A stretch of 64,000 nucleotides of DNA from Woeseia sp034521225 (GTDB taxonomy: Bacteria; Pseudomonadota; Gammaproteobacteria; Steroidobacterales; Woeseiaceae). The notes below the pieces were generated by a model. It was not told the origin of the DNA, did not search any database, and was given only the letters and a program-made list of their open reading frames with translations. Each line of letters begins with the position of its first letter. The stretch's first letter is position 1. The translations under genes were made by a program, and so were the position numbers. Shown here one piece after another: positions 19,628-28,613 of the stretch. The stretch spans positions 1 to 64,000 of the forward strand of contig JAXHMR010000009.1 in the NCBI GenBank assembly GCA_034521225.1. Reading direction: 5' to 3'.

Positions 19628-20465
19628 GTGAATAACCGACAGGCACGGCATTTCGCTATCGCATCCACGGCAATCGCCGCGTTCATCTTTCTCGCGCTGA
19701 CGGTTGACAGCCACCGCCAGTTCCCCGAACTGACCAACGCCGAAGACATCACACCCGCTGTGACGCGCGGCAAGGATGTGTGGCACGACAACAATTGCAT
19801 CAACTGCCACACGCTGTTCGGCGAGGGAGCGTATTACGCGCCTGATCTCACCAAGATTTCGGAGCTGCGCGGCGAGCCGTACCTGCGGGCCTACATGCGC
19901 GACCCGTCGCAGTTCTACGATGAACAAAAGCACCGCCGGTTGATGCCGAAGCAGGACCTGTCCGAGGACGACATCGGTAATCTCATCGCGTTTTTCGACT
20001 GGGTCGCCAAGGTCGACAACCAGGGCTGGCCACCGCGGCCGATTTACGTGACGGGCCAGCTCCTGCGGGAGGGCGCGGAGGCGGAACCGGCGCTGGCCGC
20101 GGGCGCGGTGCGTCCCGTCACTGAATCCAGTGACCCGCGCGCGCTCGGCGAAAATCTCTACAGCACCGTGTCGCCGGCCTGCAACGCCTGTCATTCGACG
20201 CGTGCCGGCGCCGACATGGCCGGCCCGTCGCTGGCAGGCCTCGGCGACTCGCGCGGAAAGCATCATCAATGCGCCCGGGTACGAAGGGGAAGCAACCGAC
20301 GCGCACGATTATATCCGGGAATCGATAGCCAACCCCAGCGCGCATCTCGTGCCGGGTGCGATGTACTCGGCGAACGGCGTCTCATTCATGCCGAACACCT
20401 ACAGCGAGACGTTGACCGACCAGCAGATCGATCATATTGCCGCGTACCTGGAATCGTTCCGGTAA
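19628..20465 (+). CDS. norC: nitric oxide reductase subunit C with extra cytochrome c domain (frameshift)
   Basis: Membrane-anchored cytochrome c subunit of the NO reductase. One N-terminal helix (residues about 8-27) is followed by the NorC haem motif CINCH (Cys57, Cys60, His61) with Met106 (RRLMPKQDL) as likely axial ligand. Ordinary NorC is about 150 residues and ends soon after this domain. Here the protein continues to about 278 residues with a second class I cytochrome c domain: CNACH at 185-189 and a candidate Met ligand in VSFMPNTY. The reading frame breaks near 20258, after LAGLGDSR, and resumes as AESIINAPGY. It ends 65 bases before norB. The extra haem would lengthen the electron path into NorB. 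Confidence 0.88.
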
Positions 20466-20530
20466 CGGCGCTTTGCCGTACCGGGTGCCAGGTGCCGGGG
20501 TACGTGACATGACAGACATCGAGGCCGCCA

Positions 20531-21880
20531 ATGCGTTATAGATCCCAGTCCGTCGCTTACTGGTATTTTGCCGTCGCCGTACTGCTGTTCGGGCTGCAGA
20601 TCGTCTTCGGCCTGCTGTCGGCCGCGAAATACCTCGGTCCGGATCCACTGCTCTACATCCTGCCGTTCGACGTCACCAAGGTCATTCATACCAACCTGCT
20701 GATCGTGTGGGTGCTGACCGGCTTCATGGGCGGGACCTACTGGATGGTGCCCGAAGAGTCGCGGACCGAGCTGTACAGCGTGAAGCTCGCGGTCGTGCAG
20801 CTCGTGTTGTGGACGCTGATGGGCGTCACGGCGGTGATCGGCTACCTGTTCCGCTATGGCACCGGCAACAAGTTGCTGGAACAGCCGCTGCCGCACAAGA
20901 TCGTCATTGTCATCTGCATGCTGATCTTTCTGTACAACATCGGCATGACGATCTATCGCTCGAAACGCTTCACGACGACCGAGGGCGTGCTCCTGCTCGG
21001 CCTCGGCAGCGCCGCGATCCTGTACCTGCCGGCGCTGTTGCACTACGAGAACTACACGATCTCGATCTTCTATCGCTGGTGGACGATCCACCTGTGGGTC
21101 GAGGGCGTGTGGATGATGATCATGGGGTCGTTCCTCGCGTACCTGCTGATCCGCCTGTCCGGCGCCGACCGCGAGGTCATGGAGAAATGGCTTTACGTCA
21201 TCGTCGGGCTCGTCTTCATCGCGGGCATACTCGGCACCGCGCATCACTATTACTGGGTCGGCGTACCGACGTACTGGCTGCCGATAGGCGGCATTTTCAG
21301 CGCGCTGGAGCCGGTGGCGCTGGTGGGCATGGCGATCTACGCGTACTCGGCGATCCGTCGCTCCGGGCTGTCGCATCCCAACGCGCTGGCGCTGCACTGG
21401 GCCGTGGGCAGCGCATTGTTCACGCTGTTCGGCGCCGGCCTTCTGGGTCTCGCGCACACCTGGCCCGCGGTCAACAAGTGGACCCACGGGACGCTGATTA
21501 CCGCCATGCACGGTCACTCGGCGTTCTATGGTGCCTACGCGATGATCGTCATCGCGATGATCATCTACGCGCTGCCGTCGCTGACGCGCAACCGACCGGA
21601 GCAGGGCACCGCGCTCGGCTACTGGGCGTTCTGGCTGCAGCTCGCGGGCATGTTCGGCATGACGATCTCGTTCGCGACCGCCGGCATCGGGCAAGTCTAC
21701 CTCGAGCGCATCATGGGCCTCGGCTACCTTGAGACCCAGCTGAAGATCCAGGTCCATTTCCTGATGCTGATATTGACGGCATCGGTATTCGCGGTTGGCG
21801 TAGCATTGTTCATTTACGACTTCTTCCGCTTTTCACCGCGGCAGGACGCCGACGCGCCGGAACACGAGCGGCGCATCTGA
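20531..21880 (+). CDS. norB: nitric oxide reductase subunit B
   Basis: Catalytic subunit of cytochrome bc-type NO reductase, which reduces 2 NO to N2O at a haem b3/non-haem iron centre. It is 449 residues, intact, with 12 hydrophobic segments and normal length. Haem-copper-oxidase-type histidines are visible in HTNLLIVWVLTGFMGG, in TIHLWVEGVWMM, in the pair HHYYWVGVP of the active-site helix, and in HGHSAFYGAYAM. Glutamates near the non-haem iron are in WVEGVW and WMVPEE. It follows norC and is followed by norQ and norD, the usual operon order. The organism can therefore detoxify or respire NO. Confidence 0.97.
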   Translation: MRYRSQSVAYWYFAVAVLLFGLQIVFGLLSAAKYLGPDPLLYILPFDVTKVIHTNLLIVWVLTGFMGGTYWMVPEESRTELYSVKLAVVQLVLWTLMGVTAVIGYLFRYGTGNKLLEQPLPHKIVIVICMLIFLYNIGMTIYRSKRFTTTEGVLLLGLGSAAILYLPALLHYENYTISIFYRWWTIHLWVEGVWMMIMGSFLAYLLIRLSGADREVMEKWLYVIVGLVFIAGILGTAHHYYWVGVPTYWLPIGGIFSALEPVALVGMAIYAYSAIRRSGLSHPNALALHWAVGSALFTLFGAGLLGLAHTWPAVNKWTHGTLITAMHGHSAFYGAYAMIVIAMIIYALPSLTRNRPEQGTALGYWAFWLQLAGMFGMTISFATAGIGQVYLERIMGLGYLETQLKIQVHFLMLILTASVFAVGVALFIYDFFRFSPRQDADAPEHERRI

Positions 21881-21997
21881 GCTCGCGGCCGCCGTGACGC
21901 GGACCAGACCGTCAGCACGCTCGCACGACACCGGTCGAGCGCCACCGATACGAGGACTGACCAGCAGGAGCCGTTCTACCTGCCGCTGGGCAACGAG

Positions 21998-22739
21998 GTG
22001 TCGGTATTCGAGCAGTGTCATGCAAGACGTCTTGCCGTCATGCTCAAGGGGCCGACCGGCTGCGGCAAGACGCGTTTTGTCGAGCACATGGCCTGGCGCC
22101 TGGGCCGGCCGCTGGTCACGATTTCCTGTCACGATGACCTGACCGCGAGCGACCTCGTGGGCCGATTCCTGATTCGCCATGACGGCACGGCATGGCAGGA
22201 CGGTCCGCTGACGCGTGCCGTGCGCGAAGGAGCCATCTGTTACCTTGATGAAGTTGTCGAAGCGCGCCAGGATACAGTCGTCGTACTGCATTCACTGAGT
22301 GACTATCGCCGCATCCTGCCGATCGACAAGACCGGCGAGATCGTCAAGGCAGCGCCGGGGTTTCTGCTCGTGATTTCGTACAATCCCGGTTACCAGCGCA
22401 TGCTCAAGGATCTGAAGCCCAGCACCCGGCAGCGTTTCGTTGCACTGGACCTCGAGTTTCCTCCCGAGGACCGCGAAGCTTTGATTATCGAACGCGAAAG
22501 CGGCGCCGAACATGCGACCGCCCAGGCACTGGCTTCGCTCGGCCGACGACTGCGCGAACTGCGCGATCGCGGCCTCGCCGAGGTGCCCAGCACGCGCCTG
22601 CTGATCGCGGCGGCAGCGCTGGCGGCGAACGACGTGCCGGTACGGGAGGCCTGCTACGCGGCCATCGTCTCGCCCGTTGTCCGACGATGAATCGCTGGTC
22701 GGTGCAATGCGCGACCTGGTCGACGCGACCTTCGTCTGA
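21998..22739 (+). CDS. norQ: NorQ/CbbQ-type AAA+ ATPase (3' frameshift)
   Basis: MoxR-family AAA+ chaperone ATPase that, with NorD, is needed to assemble active NO reductase, probably by inserting the non-haem iron. Walker A is GPTGCGKT, and Walker B is in GAICYLDEVVE. The normal N-terminal segment EPFYLPLGNEV is encoded in frame upstream from about 21970, but no ATG is seen, so the true start is uncertain and the coordinate given is the first GTG. At the 3' end the frame breaks near 22678. After the shift the expected tail SDDESLVGAMRDLVDATFV ends at 22739. Confidence 0.88.
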
Positions 22740-22765
22740 CCAGCCCGAGGCAAGCCGGGTATCTC

Positions 22766-24813
22766 ATGGCCGAAGCCGAGGAAGTCGTCAGCGATGTGGC
22801 CCGCCATGCCACGTCTTACGCCCGTGACCTGTGGCACCGGCATCGCGGCATGGCGGCAGTCGCCGGAAGTACGTGGCACTTGCAGATGTGGTCAGCACGC
22901 GTGGACATTGCTGGTGACGACCGTGTTCGGTCAACTGTTCATACCGATCCGCGATCGCACAGCAACCCGCGCCGCCGACGCTGTTGACACGCGTGTTCGG
23001 CCGGCGGCGGGGTCCGGTACGGCGCCAGGCCATTCCGGCAACGGACGGCCGGACGATCTGGCTGCCGGGAAGCCTCGGCACCATCGATCCGAAGCTTGCG
23101 AGCCAACGCTACCGGACAATGGCATTGCAACAGGCAATGCGTGCACAACGCGGCAGCATTGCGCTATGGCCCGGCATCGCCGATACGCTGACAGGCGATA
23201 TTTACCTCCTGCTCGAAGCGCACGCTGCGGACGTCACGCTGAGCCAACTACTGCCGGGCATGGCGGCGCCTGTGCGCGAGCTGCGCGCGGCCGCATTGGC
23301 TGCGCGCCCGCCGCTGTCGGCATTTCCCGCGGCGGCCCGGGAACTGGAACGATTCGTCCGGAACCTGGTGGACGAAGGGATCGGCGGCCCCGTTTCAACA
23401 ACGTCGGACGACGCCATGTGTCGGGCAGAGTCGATTGTTGCTCGGCTGTTGCCGGCCACCGCCGACACGCGCATACCGCGGCTCTGCGCGTCTTGAAGGA
23501 CCTTTGGACTGGCGATTTCGTTGCACGCCGGCTCCGGCGGCTGACGGAGCCCGAACACTTGAGACGGATTTTGATGACGAGGACGACAGCGACCGGCCCC
23601 GCAGCGTCTACCTGGAACGCCGCCCCGATGTGCGAGATGCCGATGACGACGAGGACGATGACAAGAAGAACCCTGGCCCGTGGATGGTCCAGGCGGATGA
23701 GCCGCACCAGAAAGCCGAAGACCCAATGGGTGTACAAAGACCGACGGACCGGGACGACGGGTCGGATGCCAGCGAACTAGGCGAGATGCTCAGCGAACTG
23801 CATGAAGCGCGCCTGGTGACATCCCCGGGACGCCCCAAGGAAGTACTGCTGTCTGACGACCCGCCTCACGCCGGCACGCATCACCACTTGCCGGACCAGG
23901 AGCATGACGATCGTGCAGCACGATACCCGGAATGGAACTACCGGACCGGACGCTATCGCGAAGCTGGCGCTACCGTCCAGACCCTGCCGACGGAGCCCGG
24001 CTCGCAATCGTGGGTAGACTGTACGCTCGAAGAACATCGCTCGATGCTGCAACTGATCCGGCGCCGCTTCGAAATGCTGCAGGCGCGGCGCGTCGTGCTC
24101 CGCCGGCAGCTCGACGGCGAAGAGATCGACTTTGACACCTGCGTCGACGCCATCGCCGACCTGCGCGCCAGGCGCCTAACCTGCCCGAGCGGCTGTACCA
24201 GCGGATGCCGTCCGGCGGAACGCAGTCTCGCCATCATGCTGCTCGTCGATGTCAGCGGCTCGACTGACGGCTGGGTCTCCTCGATGCGCCGGGTGATCGA
24301 CGTGGAACGCGAGGCGTTGTTGCTCGTCTGCATCGCGTTGCGGGAGATGGGCGAACCCTACGCCGTGCATGGCATTCTCCGGGCGCGGACCGCAGTGACG
24401 TCACGGTGCAGACGCGATCAAGGACTTCGACGAAACGTACGGCAACGACGTTGCGATCCGGATCGCCTCGCTGGAACCGGAACAGTACACGCGCGCCGGT
24501 GCGGCGATCCGCCATGCGACGGCGACGCTGATGCAGCAACCGGCAAGCGACCGGCTGCTGCTGCTGCTCTCGGACGGCAAGCCCAACGACATCGACGAAT
24601 ACGAAGGGCGGTACGGCGCCGAGGACATGCGCCAGGCAGTGACCGAGGCGCGCCTGCAGGGCCTCGCACCGTTCTGCCTGACCATCGACCGACAGGCCGC
24701 CGACTACCTGCCGCGCGTATTCGGCGCCAACCAGTACGCGATGCTGCCAAGGCCCGGAACTGCTGCCGACCGTGCTGCTCGACTGGATGCGCCGGCTGCT
24801 GGCTGCAAGGTAG
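22766..24813 (+). CDS. norD: NorD, VWA-domain NO reductase activation protein (several frameshifts)
   Basis: Accessory protein that works with NorQ to activate NO reductase. The gene begins MAEAEEVVSDVARHA at ATG 22766 and can be followed to YAMLPRP and TVLLDWMRRLLAAR, ending at 24813, about 680 residues in total. The C-terminal von Willebrand A domain has the MIDAS motif DVSGSTDGW and the downstream LLLLSDGKPNDIDEYEGRYG. An acidic stretch (DADDDEDDDKK) lies in the middle. At least five frameshifts are needed (about 22870, 22980, 23495, 24390 and 24760), making this the most damaged gene in the window. Its neighbours norB and fixJ-like are intact, so error is more likely than decay. Confidence 0.85.
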
Positions 24814-25175
24814 GCGCGCCGGCGGCGCCGTATTGTCGGGCAATCCGCGCATCGCTCTTAGCTCGACAGGTTTAACGATGTCCGAAAGCGACATAACCCG
24901 GCTGATTATCGACAGCCCATACAAGAGTCCCGCGTGCGGCGCGCCGATTTGGATTTTTTTCATGCTCCCGCCAGACTAATGGATCCGGTTGTAATACTAT
25001 CTGGCTCCAGCCGGATTTAAAGCCCGTCAGCTATAGTGCAGAATTGGCGCGTGCAGGAATTCGAATTACACAAGTCTCCGGGGGGGCCGATAACGCCATG
25101 CCGCTACACTGTGAAAAACAGTGGATGGCCGGGTAGCAGCGAATCTGACATTTGTTTTCGGGCTTACAGGTACCC
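24814..25175. other. 362-base gap after norD
   Basis: Contains no supported gene. A run of seven T at about 24953-24959 follows a GC-rich segment but no good stem. An imperfect inverted repeat with arms near 24981-24990 and 25009-25018 could fold. The promoter of the response regulator gene at 25176 must lie here, but no clear -35/-10 pair or FNR-type box was found. Confidence 0.35.
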
Positions 25176-25805
25176 ATGACTGAATCTGCAGTATCCAACC
25201 CTTCTGTATTTGTGATCGACGACGACCAGTCGATCCGGCATGCGATGGAACTCCTGATGCGCTCGGTCGGCATGACCTGCCGGATATTTCACTCGGCCGG
25301 TGATTTTCTCGACGTTTATTCCCCCGACCTGTCTGGCTGTTTAGTACTCGACATACGCATGCCCGGCATCAGCGGACTGGAACTCCAGGACAAGCTTGCC
25401 AACCTCGGCAGCTCGCTTCCGATCATTTTCATCACGGGCTACGGCGACGTTCCGATGGCAGTTGAAGCCATGCAAAAAGGCGCCTTTGACTTTCTGGAGA
25501 AACCGTTTCGTGACCAGGAATTACTGGAGCGGATTGGTGCCGCGATGGAGGCAGACAGTATGCAGCGCGCGCAGGAGCATCAGGCACAAGCAGTCCAGCA
25601 ACGGGTCGCGCGCCTGACCAAACGGGAACGGGAAGTGCTTGAGCTCGTGGTCACCGGCAAGCCAAACAAGATCATTGCGCATGAGCTCGACGTAAGCCAG
25701 CGTACCGTTGAGATTCATCGTGCGCGAGTAATGGAAAAGATGGAAGCAGGTTCGCTGGCCGAACTGGTGCGCATGTACCTCGCGATTACTGGACAGAGCG
25801 GCTGA
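25176..25805 (+). CDS. FixJ/NarL-type response regulator
   Basis: Two-domain transcription factor, 209 residues, intact. The receiver domain carries the acidic pocket VIDDDQS, phosphoacceptor Asp59 (VLDIRMPG), and Lys109 (LEKPF). The output domain is a LuxR-type helix-turn-helix: LTKREREVLELVVTGKPNKI, then VSQRTVEIHRARVMEKM. This arrangement is that of FixJ. ATG 25176 is preferred over an in-frame TTG at 25152. It lies downstream of norD. The window's hybrid kinase (33165-35100) could be its partner, but that is inference. Its 3' end overlaps the convergent DksA-like gene by 20 bases. Confidence 0.9.
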   Translation: MTESAVSNPSVFVIDDDQSIRHAMELLMRSVGMTCRIFHSAGDFLDVYSPDLSGCLVLDIRMPGISGLELQDKLANLGSSLPIIFITGYGDVPMAVEAMQKGAFDFLEKPFRDQELLERIGAAMEADSMQRAQEHQAQAVQQRVARLTKREREVLELVVTGKPNKIIAHELDVSQRTVEIHRARVMEKMEAGSLAELVRMYLAITGQSG

Positions 25806-26160
25806 CCGGCGCGGTTTCAGCGTTCCGGGCGCAATCGATGCATTGTGCCGCGTACGGCCAGGCCGCAAGGCGTTCCTCACCGATAGCGCCCCTGCAGTTG
25901 TGGCAGGTTCCGAAAGTGCCATCATCGATGCGCCGCAGTGTTTGGCGGATCAAATCCAGTTCTTCCGTCGCATCAATACCGAGTGTATTGACAACATCGC
26001 TGTCCTCAAGCTCTTTGGCCCGTTCCTTCGAATCCGGATCGAGTCCTCTCGTCAGGTTGGCCTTGATCCTGGCCAGGCGTGCATTCAGGTCTTCCGCCTT
26101 GTGCTGCAAGCGCCGGCGGAGCTCAGTACGATCCGTGGTAACCATAGCGGTCAATTCCAT
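25786..26160 (-). CDS. DksA/TraR-family zinc-finger protein
   Basis: Small regulator of 124 residues with an N-terminal coiled coil (residues about 10-80) and a four-cysteine zinc finger: Cys86, Cys89, Cys107 and Cys110 (CHNC and CIDC). This matches DksA/TraR-type proteins that enter the RNA polymerase secondary channel. The motif in DksA-proper that contacts the active site is usually DxxDxA in the coil tip; here the corresponding stretch is less clear, so call it a DksA-like member. Start at ATG 26160 (MELTAMVTTDRTEL); a longer frame to 26229 exists but looks non-family. Confidence 0.85.
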   Translation of the reverse strand: MELTAMVTTDRTELRRRLQHKAEDLNARLARIKANLTRGLDPDSKERAKELEDSDVVNTLGIDATEELDLIRQTLRRIDDGTFGTCHNCRGAIGEERLAAWPYAAQCIDCARNAETAPVSRSVQ

Positions 26161-26334
26161 ATTGCCTGCCCTCGGTTGGCCTGTCGATTGAAACGGTTCT
26201 GTGCAGCTGTTCCAATAGGTACAAACCACCAGGAGCTACGCAGGATGCCGTATGGAGTGGCTATTTGCGTTACCCTATTGTCTGGCTGGACATACGTGTT
26301 CGTTGCCATTTCAAGTCTGTAAACAGGTGCTTCC

Positions 26335-27291
26335 ATGACAAAAATTTCCAGAATCCTGTGTGTCGTCGACCCCACCACAAAGACGCAGCACGCTGTCGAA
26401 CGCGCCGCCTGGGTTGCCGGCAAACTTGGCGCTGATCTCGAGCTTTTCATCTGCTACTACAACGAGTACCTGAGTGGCACCCGCTTCTTTGATTCGCCGT
26501 CGCTCGAGAAGGCCCGCGAAGAGGTTATGGAGAATAACCAGAAATACCTTAACGAGCTGGCCAGGCCATTGGCGGACTCGGGCCTCACCGTCAGCACCAA
26601 GACAACCTGGGCACACCCGCTGTACGATGAGATCGTCCGGTATGCCGCCGCATCCGGTGCAGACCTCGTATTCAAGGACACGCATCATCATTCTGCCGCC
26701 GCCCGCGCGCTGTTGAGCAACACGGACTGGCAACTCATCCGCAGCTGCGCATCGCCGCTATGGCTGGTCAAGCCGCGGACGTTCTCTGATAATCCGGTAT
26801 TCATAGCCGCGATCGACCCGATGAACGAGCACGATAAACCGGCGGCGCTGGATGATGAGATCATCCTGACCAGCAAGGCACTGGCCGAGAAATGCGATGG
26901 GGAACTGCACGCGTTCCATTCCTATGACCCTCGCATTGCCATGGCTACATCATCCGCAAGCGCTTATTTACCGGTATCGCTGCCAATGGACGAGATCGAC
27001 CATGCAGCAATGCGGGACAGTCACGGGGAGCGATTCAACGAGATTACCGAGCACCATAATATCGGCGCTGACAAAGCACACCTCGTATCCGGCCTGACCC
27101 ACGAAGAACTCCCGGAGCTTGCCAACAAGCTGCACGCAGACGTTGTCGCCATGGGAGCCGTGTCCCGCAATCGTCTCAAGCGCCTGTTTGTCGGCGCTAC
27201 TGCGGAACGGACTCTGGATCACTTGCCATGTGATCTGCTGATCATCAAGCCATCCTGGTTTGAAACGCCGGCCGAAATACTCGAAGGCTGA
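26335..27291 (+). CDS. tandem universal stress protein, UspE-like (copy 1)
   Basis: 318 residues made of two universal stress protein domains. The first begins ISRILCVVDPTTKTQHAVER; the second begins VFIAAIDPMNEHDKPAAL and ends GAVSRNRLKRLFVGATAERTLDHLPCDLLIIKP. The latter contains a nucleotide-loop-like G-x2-x9-G(S/T) region in degenerate form. This layout is UspE-like. Two further copies are at 37124-38086 and 45928-46851. The closest relative is the second one: both share DTxxHS, SNTEW/SNTDW and LWLVKPR. UspE-type proteins are often induced by oxygen limitation, which fits the nearby NO and cbb3 genes. Intact and convergent on a porin gene. Confidence 0.9.
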   Translation: MTKISRILCVVDPTTKTQHAVERAAWVAGKLGADLELFICYYNEYLSGTRFFDSPSLEKAREEVMENNQKYLNELARPLADSGLTVSTKTTWAHPLYDEIVRYAAASGADLVFKDTHHHSAAARALLSNTDWQLIRSCASPLWLVKPRTFSDNPVFIAAIDPMNEHDKPAALDDEIILTSKALAEKCDGELHAFHSYDPRIAMATSSASAYLPVSLPMDEIDHAAMRDSHGERFNEITEHHNIGADKAHLVSGLTHEELPELANKLHADVVAMGAVSRNRLKRLFVGATAERTLDHLPCDLLIIKPSWFETPAEILEG

Positions 27292-27344
27292 CGCAGCCCG
27301 GCAATCCGTGCGGGTAACACTGTAGAGGCTCTCCGCGCCGCGCA

Positions 27345-28609
27345 TTGTAAAAGGCTGTTTCAGCAACCTGGCAGTAAGCATTAGCCAGTACTTGCTGACA
27401 TCGCTGAACGCGGGACTGTCGGCGTCAAAGCGCGCTGCTTTCAGCAAGAGGCCGTACCGGTCGCCAAATCGGCGCTCCAAAGACAGATCAAATTCCGTGC
27501 CCCAGTCCGCCGGGCCCGACTCCGCGGTAAAGTCGTGCCATACGCCTTTTGCGACCCAGTCGCCGAAGGAGTACGTGGCCGAAACAATCAAGTCGTCGAT
27601 ACCGGCGTCCGGTGTTACAAGAAACTGGTCCGCCCATCCCTGAAAGGCATGCAGTGTGGCCAATGGCGTGCGGAAGGCACGTCCCGTAGCAAGGTTGTCG
27701 CCACCCAACGACTCGAAACCAAGCCCCACCGACAGGCTGTCTCGCACCTGCATCGTTGCATCAATGCGAAAGTAATTCGCCCGGAAGCCGACAGGGAGCA
27801 TCGGATGCATCCGACTGGGTGGCGAATTCACCAATGACTTTGACGGTCTTGCCGGCGACAGCCAACTGGCCGGAGCCGCGGGCTCCCACCGTAGTAGTCG
27901 AGAACGCGAGTGCATCGTCATTGTCGATGAGATAAGCATAGGGCGCTATGGACCAGCCTTCGGCAATATCGATGTCACCGTGCAGCAAGTGCACTCCGCC
28001 GCTGTGGCTGCCAGCGGGTGAGCGATCGCCGAAAATTCTGTTGACCCGCCATATATAGGAGTACTGCAGCCTTGTCCGCGCCAGGCCGTTGTAGAAAACT
28101 GAAAGCCCGTCATAGGTTTGTTCGTTCTGGCGCCAGCCCACACCACCAACAAAGCGCTGGTTATCGAGCAATATACGCTGCCTGCCCATGCGAAGCGCTG
28201 TCCCGCCTGTACCGGCATAGTCGAAGTACAATTGATTCAGGTCGGTGCCATCCGGGTCGGCAACCACCGGGTAGACGAGCCGATCCGCATTGATGTTGCC
28301 GCTGCCATCATTGAAATCATCAGCCAGCAGTTCGGCGACGTAGTCGAACTCCGCAAACGCATGCCAGCCGCTGAACAGGCCCGTCTTTGCATTCAGGCGC
28401 AACCGCACCGTCGATGCGTCGGCATCCTCGCTAAAGCTGTCTTGCTCGACATGCTCATAGCGATACCGCAAGTCAATACCTGCAGTCGCCCCCTGCAGCG
28501 CTTCGCTCAGGCTCCCGGCAGCCAGCTGCTGTTCCCCGGCCTGGCCAACGGACGCCAGGCAGAGGATCAGCAGAGCTGTCGGGGCGACACAACGCCGTAT
28601 CGTCCTCAC
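27345..28609 (-). CDS. alginate-export-like outer membrane porin (frameshift)
   Basis: Outer-membrane beta-barrel of the alginate export (AlgE-like) family, about 420 residues. It begins at ATG 28609 with a signal peptide ending SVGQAGEQ. Typical family stretches are GIDLRYRYEHVEQDSFSED, GRQRILLDNQRFVGGVGWRQ and FDADSPAFSDVSKYWLMLTA. The reading frame breaks near 27815. The 3' end is uncertain: the barrel should end soon after SKYWLMLTARL, but the frame runs on over the opposite Usp gene, so a further indel near the stop is likely. Related porins occur beside nitrite reductase genes in other denitrifiers. The substrate is unknown. Confidence 0.75.
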
Positions 28610-28613
28610 AGTG

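Noticed and set aside
24945..24962. Rho-independent terminator after norD
   Set aside because: A T run is present but the preceding bases do not form a stable stem.
26968..27344. Continuation of the porin reading frame over the opposite Usp gene
   Set aside because: The barrel similarity ends near SKYWLMLTARL; the rest is antisense to an intact stress-protein gene, so it is probably read-through after a missing stop.
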